DNA of 64,000 bases from assembly GCA_905250075.1 (NCBI GenBank), contig CAJNOP010000210.1, positions 240,352-304,351 on the forward strand. The letters are read 5' to 3'. This document shows positions 54,457 to 64,000 of the stretch, piece by piece (position 1 is the stretch's first letter; every line of letters starts with the position of its first letter). Made by a program: the position numbers and the translations under genes. The notes under the pieces are model-generated. The model had not been told where the DNA came from, made no database searches, and saw nothing but the letters and a program-made list of their open reading frames with translations. The DNA is from Rotaria sp. Silwood1 (Eukaryota > Rotifera > Eurotatoria > Philodinida > Philodinidae).

Positions 54457-57400
54457 AAAATGAATAAACAATAAATAATTTAACAAAACAATTGCAAAGC
54501 AATAGTAGAAAGAAAATGAAAGAATAAATTATATTTTATCTAATGTTTTCTTCTGAAAATAGACTATGGATTCGTCGTATAACAATATTTATATGAAATG
54601 TCCTTCGATTGTTTTTTGACTATCGATCTTCAAATAAATCTATTCGATTTTTATTAAAATATATTGCTGATTAATATATACAAACATGTTCAATATTAAA
54701 AACATAGGTGAAGAATCTTCCGCTACAATAAGGAGAATCCACACCCGAAATAGCGAATTTTATTTTCTATGAAAATTTCGACTTTCCTATTTTAAATAAG
54801 TTTTTCATGTTACAGCAAAGTCAGCAACATGAACATCTATTCAATCTTATCAATGCGAAGTATCAAAAAAGCACAAAAAAACTTATAGAAAATTTTTAGG
54901 AACTAATCTATTGAATTCTAAAAAAAAAGGTTACAATATTTGACACAAAGTTTTGCATTTTTCGCTGTGACTTTGAAACTTCTACAAAAGAATAATTGAG
55001 AGGAAAAATTTCGAAATAGAAAATGCTGGAGCACCGAAAGATAAAGTTGCCTATTAACAAATCTGAGTTGTTGTTTTTTCCTGATTTAAAATAGTCTAAA
55101 AGGTTCAATTGTTCAAGTGAATACTTGCACCATTTCATTCAGAATTTAATTGAGCATTCGATGGCACGACAATCAACTGTGTATACGACGAGTCGGACTT
55201 TTGATAAGAGAATTTTTAATAATGCATTCATCAGTATTCTTAGATGTTACTTTCGAGCCTTATTCTTCTCAAACTAAACACTTAGAAAGATGATAAACTT
55301 AAGACCACCACATACAACAAATAATTCTTTAACTTTTACCATTTGTTTTAATGAGCACATGCTGTAACACATATTGATTTTTATCTGTAGTTAAATAGAA
55401 ATTCATAGTTTGACAATGAAATAGGCTTTAATCTTATGAAGTTGACACTTCTATGAATACTTTCTTTGAAAAAACAGTCGGTAGATTTCTAGAGAATTAA
55501 ATTCTCTATCCAACGAGATTAGAACTAAAGTTTGAACAAGTATTTAATGTTTCAAAGACAGAAAATAAAAGTGGAACATAGATTATAGAACACAGATTAT
55601 TTTTCAAGAAATTTTTTCAAATGCTAATATATTTTCAATAATTATTCTGAAAGTCCGTTCGCGCACGCGGCTAGATTCGACATCTCGGATTAGAAACAAG
55701 TTCAAATACTCCATTTTATTAAATATATTGAAAATTGGGTATACGTGATTTATTATTCAGTTGAAAAATTTTATATGATTCTATATGAACATAAATTTAA
55801 AGTAATTATTGATTACTATTATCAGTTAATCTTATTTCATATATGTTTTAATAATTGATTACTAGAACTTATCTTCCTATTAATATTGAATATTTAGCAC
55901 AACTGATTTTGACCAAGTCTTACCTATGAGAAATATTTTCTCTCAATCAGAATAGTAAAGTATGTACATTTTCTTCGCTATCTGTCACCTTTACTTACTT
56001 GAAAAGAATTGTTTAATTTCGATTTTATTCGATCGTTTATTTTCGCGTCATGATCTTTATTTAACATCATCATCATTACAAATTCTAATTGAACTCGAAG
56101 TTTTTTCGTTTAAAACAAATTCAAATAATTAATGAGTTCAATTAAACTACGAATAAATACCTTGATTTATATATCTTTCTAGTTTATTACGATCGTTAGA
56201 ATAATTAGACAAATACATATTGTTTATCTGATGAATATTTTCTTAGACGATTTTAAATATATCATTCATAAGTTATGGTTACACGAAATAAAGTATATGA
56301 TATTGAAAATAATAAATTAAACTGTAATTTTGATTTAGATTTTCAAATTTTTAATGGTTTTATTTTATATAAATTTATATAATTTTTTTTATTATCAATA
56401 TTTAAAGATAATATATCTTAGGTATAAATGATAATTTCAGACAAAAAAAATTCTATGAATTTATCTTGAAAAACTTTTAATACTTTGTGAATATTCTAAA
56501 AAAAGATAGAATGCTCTTTATATTAATGTTCAACAAAAATGAAACATCACTTATCAATTGGTCTATACAAAATTGTTTTCTTTTAATATTTGGAAGTATT
56601 TATATATAATTATAGCGAGCAAATAAAAATATAAATCGATTGATTAAAGAAACATATTCATGTAGAAATACAAAAATTAGTAGCATAACGAGGATTGTTA
56701 CACTAAGAGAACTTATATGAATGCAATCAATTTAGTAAAGGGACTTGTGGCACAATTTATTTCACGTCATTTCGATTTGATTTAAATATCAAAATCTTTA
56801 GTCAAAGTTACTTAATAGATTGAAAATTTTCACTTTTCAACTGTTGAAACAAAATTATTTGAAACTTTTATAGCAGAATCTGAAAACTCGCAAAAGAATA
56901 TTTCCTCACATAGATTTAATAGTTTCACTTTCATTTCTATTTTTATTTATTTTTAAATCATCATCATCATCTTATGCGAAACGAACAAAATACAAAAACT
57001 TTGTCACACTCGAAAAGATATCAAATAGAATACTTCAACCAATAGGTTATATTACTTCAAAAACGAAAAAAAAAACTTTCAAGTTGAACTAAGAATACTA
57101 TATATATATTTAGTAGGAAACTGTAAGAAGTTTTTCTTCAGTCTTTAAAAATTTCTAACTAAATAAAATTGTGTAATTGAGATGGAAATGTCTATGAGAA
57201 AAATGAAATTACCATTTCTAGACGAACTGTGATAGATTGAAATCTATCGAAAAATTAGATATATCTTTGTTTCTCCTTTATTTATTGTCTAGATTTTATC
57301 TTTAAGTGAATATAGTAATTCATATTTATTTGCTGCATGTGCAAATTGACATGATAAATTAATCGAAATAATAGTTCTTATTTTAACACTATTATCGTTA

Positions 57401-60400
57401 TCAAATTCAATTAATCAATATTCATTTGTAGGCATTGATTCAAAAGACAGTTTAATATTAAATTAGAAAATAAATCCACTCGTTTGTTGACAATCAATAT
57501 TTTGTTTGTTTCGTTTTTTTTGTTAACATATTCAATTAAGTTTATTAGGTGAATTACATTCTACAGTTCGATCATGTCTCAATGATAATAATATATGTTT
57601 CATTAAATGTTTTACGAACATAATTATCTTTTTCTTTTTCTTTTCAATTAATTTCAAGTCACATACCTCATACATGTTCTTATGTTTTCATTTAAGCAGA
57701 CAAAGTAAATTTAGGATTCTAAGAACTTTTATTTGTATACCCAAACATTTTCTTTAGCTAAACGTATAGGTGATATTCATCTTTGAATATAAACTTTTCT
57801 CAGACGAGAATAATGAAAAAGAAATATTATATTTTTCAAAAGAAATAATTCAATAGAAGAGAAAAAGTATCTGTTCTTTTTTTTTTAATAGTTTTATTCC
57901 GATTTAATTATGATTTGATCGTTCTATTGACATTATATGATAATACACATGTTCGTTAAGCAGTTACTTTGACTTTGGTTAACTATAAATATTACAGAGA
58001 TGTTAACTATTGTTTGTTTCTTTTATTCGAATGATTTGATTTCTAGATTATATTGAATCGAACAAAGAAATTCTAACATGAAACTCTAATGAATAAACTA
58101 TTCGTTGTTTCTCAGATATAAACATTAAAATAATCTTTACTTTTTTCACTGCAAAATTTTCAAAATCCCTTTTATAATAAATATGAAAAGAAAATAGAAG
58201 AAAATCTGACCCATTCATAATGAACTATTTCTATAGAGAGAAATTCATTTTAGTAATATTGGAATATGTGAGTTGATTTTATTCTCATGAATTATTTATT
58301 AACTTTTTTTTTTCATTTTAAGATTTTTTCATCACAATTCTTTTATTCGAATATCATTAGTCAGTAGTTTATTCAAATGAGAGAAATTAATTCTTATTAT
58401 CAATTCCTATAGAAAATATATCATTCATTATAAGAATGAAATACTTCGCTTTTAGATGAACAAAACTTCAAGAATTTTATTCTCATCATCGATATAGTGA
58501 TATTCGTTTACTTACACATTTATTTTTTGTTAACATATATTTGTATTGATTGATCTTAGTGATTGACAGCTATTATTGGATACAATTAATTTCAGGTTTT
58601 GCATTAAAGAGAACTAAAAATATTGTTTATTGTGTTTTTTTGAAATTTTTCTTCTCAGTTGAATTTTTATGAAATACGACAGTCGATATCAATAATATTT
58701 AATCAGCAGCCAAAATTTATCATATCTATGAGAATGATTTTTTTATTCTATAGAGTTAACGTTTTAAAGTAGCACGAATCATTCAAATTACTCGACAATT
58801 CAACTATTTTATAATTTTTCTAGAATTATATCAAAAAACGAAAATATTGACAATTATTTTTAATTTACACCGAGTAATCATTAATCAACATAACATCGAA
58901 AACAAACATATATAGAAAAAAAAATTCATCCTAAAAAAAGGTATTTTAGAAAAATAATCCATTAATGAGAAAATTTGTTTGAATAGTAATACATTGATCA
59001 TATAACATACATAATAGTTAAGTAAATTCATTTAAAATGATCGTTTTGCACAATTACTTTCAACAATATTAATCTATAACAATCAATGTATACGAGAGAT
59101 TACTGTTTTTTTTTTCTAAATAGTCACCATTTATTGTGAAGAAAATTTCGATTATTAATTTTTTTCCTATTTATCATTCAAACTAAAGTTTTTAGAATGT
59201 TTTATTAGATGTGAGAGGTGTTTACGGTCAAAAATTTCGATAGAAATCTTCGAAATAAGATTTCTTCCAAGATCTAACCATAAGAGAAGGAAAATTTTCA
59301 ACATAAAATATGTCATAGCAAGAGAAAAACTCTTTTTGCGAATATCGACAGTCTTAACGCGAATATTTTATTATTAATATATAGGATCTTTTTATTTGGT
59401 TTTGTTTTAACATAAGAGAATTAAATAAGCTAGTTTACATGTGACATTCTAAAGACATGATAAGACAAAAGTTATATCGTACGATAAGAGCAGAAAAAAG
59501 GCTTAACTATTGATTAAAAACCTATTTTTATGCAAATTTTTAATTCAAAGTGTAAAAATGATTTTTTTTTCTTCTAACATTAATTTCATTTAAAAATATT
59601 CTTTCAATTTAATTTTTATTAAAACTTTATGAATTAACAATTGTTTTATAATCATCTAATTAAACCAAATTTTAAAATATTTTTTTAATAAATTCTATTA
59701 AATAATATTTCAACTAATATTCATATAGTGAATATTTGACCAGTGATGATTTACTTACTATATCCGCATTATACATCAATACTTTTGTTTTTTCAATAAA
59801 AAAGTTTATCTTAAAAAAAACGTTTATACAAATGAAATTAATTCTCAATCTGCTTCATTCGAGTTACTTCTAAAATAACTTTCTATTCGTATTTATATTG
59901 TTTAATTGATGATGATTAACTCGATTCTATTATAAATTTTTCATGCATTTTCAAATACTATTTTCGTACTGATATAATTAATCAACTTGAAATTATATAA
60001 GAAACTACCGAGTTACAATCTATTATAATTTTTTGTGAATTTTTTTGTTATGTTGTTATATAATAGATTTTATTAAAAATAATTTATAGAATTATGATAT
60101 TTAAAACTATATTATCATTTATTAATTTCAAATGGAAATGAATTTTAAACATATCCTTTGTTTTATTGCAGCACAATTAGAACGAGTTGGCAAATTTTTT
60201 TTTAATTCAAATCAAAACCGAGAATAAAAAATTAGAAGTAAAACAAATGATTATTGTTTAACTCTTACTTAAATCTGTTCAATATAATGAATTATTGTCA
60301 TTTTGTTTAAAATAGGCACTTTTAACAAAACTTTAAATTTTTAACATTTTTTATTTAAAGATTATGGACGTAAATTTCCCTCTAGAACAACTGATATATA

Positions 60401-62523
60401 ATGGATAGTCAACAACAAAAAATTAGTATGATAGAGAGAACTACTTTATCATTCAAACATATTTTAGCGAAATGAAAACAAAAGTATGTACGATTATAGG
60501 TTCTATTTATTTGATTAAAGCAATTTTAATTGAATATTTCTTCAGTAAATCAATAATTAGAAAACTAATCATGTTCTAGACAATAGTCTCAACTCATATT
60601 ATTGGTAAAGAATATCGTTAGAAAAGGTTTAAAGAAAATCTTATGAGTCTTAATTATAATAAAACTTATTATTTTTCGAATGAAAAAAAAACGATTAATA
60701 GAATTTTTAATGTAATACATTTTAAAATTGCTAACAATTATTGATAGTCTTTGAAATCAATCTGATAGATAGTAATATCTTTAAACAACAATTGTTAATT
60801 TGATATATTACATTTGTTCTATTAAAGAATATTTTATTCTTAGTGATTATCTCAAATTTTATCCTTTTGTTCATTTTCAAATAGAGTCTATTATTTTTGA
60901 TATTTATTCGACAGAACTAATACTACCTACTTTTTAATCATTAGTTGAATAACAACATATCGATCTATTTATTGTAGCTTTTTCTGACATTATCAAATAG
61001 ATATGTTACGTTTTTTTTTCTTTATTAAAATAAACTTCTACACTTTAAAATATTTTTATATATGAAACTTGAAACTATTAATTTATGCTTAATTAATATA
61101 AATATAATTGTTGTTCCGTTGTCTTATACAAAATTCAACTGAAGATGTTCCATCATTATTAATAGAATAATATTTTATCATTAGTTGGTCTAATACGAAA
61201 TAAAAATTTTAAAGCGTAAACGTTAGAAATAATTTTTTTTATACTTTTAAAAACTTTTCTTTTATATTTCACCTTATAGAATTTGAGAAGTTATAAATAA
61301 TACTCGTCACTTTATTTTTCTTAAATCAAATTATTTTTATTTATTAATCGATATTATGGAAAAAATATTAGTGTATTTTTATATATGGATATCATAGTCA
61401 AGAAAAAGAAAAATCACATACAACTATGAATATTTATAGAAAATATTTTAACATTTACTTAATTACTACATAGAAACTGTAGTTAGATAACAAGTTTTTT
61501 CGTTCAACTCGTCTTCTTTATAACAAACACTGAAATAATTGATTTTAAAAGTTTCGATTTGAAAATTTAGGAAAAATATAATAATTCAAAATAAAAAACT
61601 AATTTCTAGTAATAGAAATCAGCTTCTATTCTTTGGTTCAATGTCAAAAGGCTTAAAGCGCTCATGTTTATCTACATGATAGTATAATATCATCCATTTA
61701 TTTAAAGACAAAACTTTATTTTAAAGTATTAGTTTAATAATGAACTAACGGCAAAAGATTCACTCTCGACTTGATATACTTTAGTAAGATGTATGCTTTT
61801 ATTTTAGATAAATAACTTCGAGCAGCTGATAAGTTTTCGTCAATTATTATTATCGTTATGAAGAAAATCTACTTCGTCTTTCTCTCTTTGCATATTTATT
61901 TTTTGCAATGATTATTCTAAATAATAATTATCATTTTATTTACGGTTTTTTACTATAAATAACATATATTATTAATATGGTTGAAGTTAGAGAATTAAGT
62001 ATAGTGCTTATCTTTATTATCATTTTGTCTTAGAGATCGTAAATCAGTTGAAAATCATTTGTTTAATATAAATATACTTATTTGAATAATTTATAAAAAT
62101 AAAACAAATTATTGTTATTATCATTAAACTTCTTCGAACGTTTCAACGAATAAATTTAGATGAAAGTAGCCTTGTTTTTTTTTATAAATTCCAAAATTTC
62201 TTACATTACTCTACATCTACCTGTATTATGTTTAGCTGAATTAATTGTTTGTTTTACTATTGAAATTATGTAAACAGTTGATAATAAAAAAAATAAACAA
62301 TTATTAGTAAAATATATTCCATTATTTTGAAAAATCTTATCAATAACAATATGAATAGATGTTATTAAACGAGATAGTAATAGTCTTCATTTTGAGGATG
62401 ATGATTTTCTACTTGAGATAATTAAAAGAATTATTTTCGAAAAGACATAAAACTAGATTTGATGCATAAGTCCCAATAAATGTAACTTATAAAAAAACAA
62501 ATATTATCACGACTTCTGATTTC
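54457..62523. other. AT-rich gene desert, ~8 kb
   Basis: Extremely AT-rich throughout. Apart from one minus open frame at 54908-55138, no frame of 60 codons or more occurs on either strand until about 62.4 kb. I could not find an exon, an RNA gene, a tandem array or an inverted repeat here by reading. Short A/T runs dominate. It may be decayed DNA, a replication or centromere-associated zone, or simply intergenic. Confidence 0.6.
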
Positions 62524-62820
62524 ACCCAGGTCGATCGTTCCGGTCACCGGATACTGCAGGAACCGGCAGGAAAGACGCGGAAAAATCGCCGGTTCCTGCA
62601 GGAAAACACCGGAAATCAACGGAACATGGAAGCAGTATTCCGGCCGGAAATTTTTCGGACTTTTTCCGGCGGATTTCCGGCCGGTTCCTGCCGGAAAGAA
62701 CAGGAATACTGCTTCCATGTTCCGTTGATTTCCGGTGTTTTCCTGCAGGAACCGGCGATTTTTCCGCGTCTTTCCTGCCGGTTTCTGCAGTATCCGGTGA
62801 CCGGAACGATCGACCTGGGT
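62524..62820. repeat. GC-rich near-perfect palindrome, 118-bp arms
   Basis: Left arm 62524-62641 (ACCCAGGTCGATCGTTCCGG ... GGAAGCAGTATTCC) and right arm 62703-62820 are reverse complements. I see only one mismatch in 118 positions (AGGAACC against AGAAACC). The 61-nt spacer has its own symmetry (GGCCGGAAAT / ATTTCCGGCC). Words such as CCGGTTCCTGCAGGAAA recur. The GC content contrasts sharply with the AT-rich surroundings. No clear target duplication. Open frames across it on both strands simply reflect the symmetry. Probably a mobile foldback element of recent origin. Confidence 0.9.
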
Positions 62821-62964
62821 TAATATCAAAGTTAGGATGTTTATGAGGAGAGGATCTAGGTTAGAGATCTTCCACCTACATATTTGAGTATTCTAGTTGC
62901 CAATCACTTTGAAACAACATTTAGTGCAAATCAAGTAAAATAAAATAAAATAACTTTTCGAACT

Positions 62965-63070
62965 AGTTTTACATTTTGTGGAACTCACGTATATTTTCGA
63001 AGAAAATAGTGAGTGTAAGTTTTAAGTTCGAGATTTTGCGGCTCCCACCACACCTTACACACACCCCCCC
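62965..63070 (+). repeat. Dispersed repeat, right copy
   Basis: Matches 165-280 in the same orientation (ACTCACGTATATTTTCGAAG, AATAGTGAGTGTAAGTTTTA, then CTCCCACCACACCTTACA). It starts about 145 bp after the GC-rich palindrome and runs into a C-run. Confidence 0.5.
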
Positions 63071-63079
63071 CCCCCCCCC
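63064..63079. repeat. Poly-C run
   Basis: About 16 consecutive C, preceded by ACACA words. Such runs are unstable and prone to sequencing error, so the exact length should not be trusted. Confidence 0.8.
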
Positions 63080-64000
63080 TTACAGACCATAGCAACCAAA
63101 AAGAATATTACATACAAATATCCCCCGCCCCCCTCAAAATAGACTGCAACAACCGTATTCATCAAATACTCGATGGTGGAGAAAAATAATTTCAAATTAG
63201 AAAACAAAAATTATTATCGAGTATATAGCAATAATTATAAATGAAATCGAGCGCGCTTAAATGAAAAAACAATATTTTCTTTTTTTAATATATATTTTTA
63301 ATATACAAATAAATAATAAATTCCGGCTCTTTTCATCGATTCTCAAGGAAAACAACTATACTTGACAAGAAGTCTTTCATTATACAGATGATGCGTCAGG
63401 TAACAAAGCTAAAGGTATACGTGAGTTCCACATTTCAGCTCCGTAGGAGCTGCGCTAACAAGCTTTTTTATAGTGTTTTTCAGTCAAAAAATATGAAAAG
63501 TACTTTAAACTGTTTAATTATAAGTATATAGTCCTGTTTGAAAAGGTTTAAAAAGAACTAAAAAAATTGATTTCGGTTCACTTTATTTTACATCAAATAT
63601 ATGTTATTATGATTGTGACATAGACATATCCAATTAAGAATGTGAAATCCATTGGATGCTTTCATCATCATTGCATAATCATATCGAAGTGGATCTCAAT
63701 CATATTTCCTTGATATAAGGTTTCTGTTCTTTTTAAATTATTACCAAAACAAACTAAAGCAACTAAGATCATTGTGTAATGCCATGAAATTTAACGATTC
63801 TTGAGGAATTCTATAAGATTTTCCCACCAAACGCTCAGAGTATCATAAAACCTCTTTCGGAACTATGTTACAATCTTTTGAAAAACTCTTAATAATGTTC
63901 AAGGGAAAGACTTTAGTGTAAAACTACTTGAGAATCTTTTCATTTAAATGCCCATGAAACCTAATTACTACAATTGTTTTTAAAAGTCAACTGCAATTCG

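Larger units (their letters stand above)
62821..64000. other. Right end of the window, no gene seen
   Basis: AT-rich with a C-rich patch (see 63064-63079 and CCCCCGCCCCCCTC near 63122). No coding region, RNA gene or further repeat could be supported apart from the dispersed-repeat copy at 62965-63070. Confidence 0.4.

Noticed and set aside
62431-62829. 132-codon and 65-codon open frames on opposite strands that encode similar peptides.
   Set aside because: They are a by-product of the palindrome's symmetry; no start context or family match.

Overview
The window looks like nuclear DNA of a small-genome invertebrate, most likely a bdelloid rotifer (Rotaria/Adineta type). This is inferred from several features: AT-rich DNA, many introns of about 50-90 nt with GT/AG ends, RING-TPR and NHL-repeat genes, single-exon 7TM receptors, a DUF3987-like gene, hAT elements, and GT-rich tracts resembling the bdelloid telomere unit (TGTGGG in Adineta, as far as I know). 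A 100-N assembly gap lies at 34466-34565.

Layout. 1.7-7.6 kb: an oligopeptide transporter (OPT) gene on the minus strand, 10 exons and 769 codons open when spliced, with two oversized introns filled by repeats. 8.5-9.0 kb: an array of ~70-bp units that look like micro-exons. 12.3-13.1 kb: remains of a T-type calcium channel gene. 16.7-17.7 kb: an intact single-exon GPCR. 18.4-19.7 kb: minisatellite and foldback DNA. 20.7-21.9 kb: a two-exon RING protein with an unusual C-terminal domain. 22.4-23.3 kb: a dead GPCR. 24.27-24.47 kb: a 201-bp hAT-type MITE with its target duplication. 24.8-26.1 kb: decayed leucine-rich coding DNA. 29.0-32.4 kb: an intact five-exon RING/zinc-finger/TPR gene. 34.7-38.1 kb: a DUF3987-like pseudogene. 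39.1-42.8 kb: a complete hAT element with transposase. 43.5-44.5 kb: an NHL-repeat pseudogene. 46.5-52.0 kb: a 24-exon ABCC/MRP4-like transporter with one 1-nt frameshift. 52.4-54.4 kb: a 1908-bp non-autonomous hAT-type element. 54.5-62.5 kb: an AT-rich desert. 62.5-62.8 kb: a GC-rich near-perfect palindrome.

The most unusual signal is a family of telomere-like foldbacks. At about ten loci a GT-rich run (GTGTGGGTGTGGAT type) is followed, after a short spacer, by its C-rich complement, always in the G-then-C order. Both larger hAT-type elements sit inside such tracts, with exact 8-bp target duplications GGTGTGGG and GTGTAGAG. This suggests that these foldbacks are landing sites for hAT transposons.

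The genes do not form an operon or pathway. Intact genes (OPT, GPCR, RING, RING-TPR) alternate with decayed ones and repeats. Several lesions are 1-nt changes in A/T runs (DUF3987, hAT transposase, ABC transporter) and could be assembly errors. Others are stop codons in otherwise open frames (NHL, GPCR, calcium channel).
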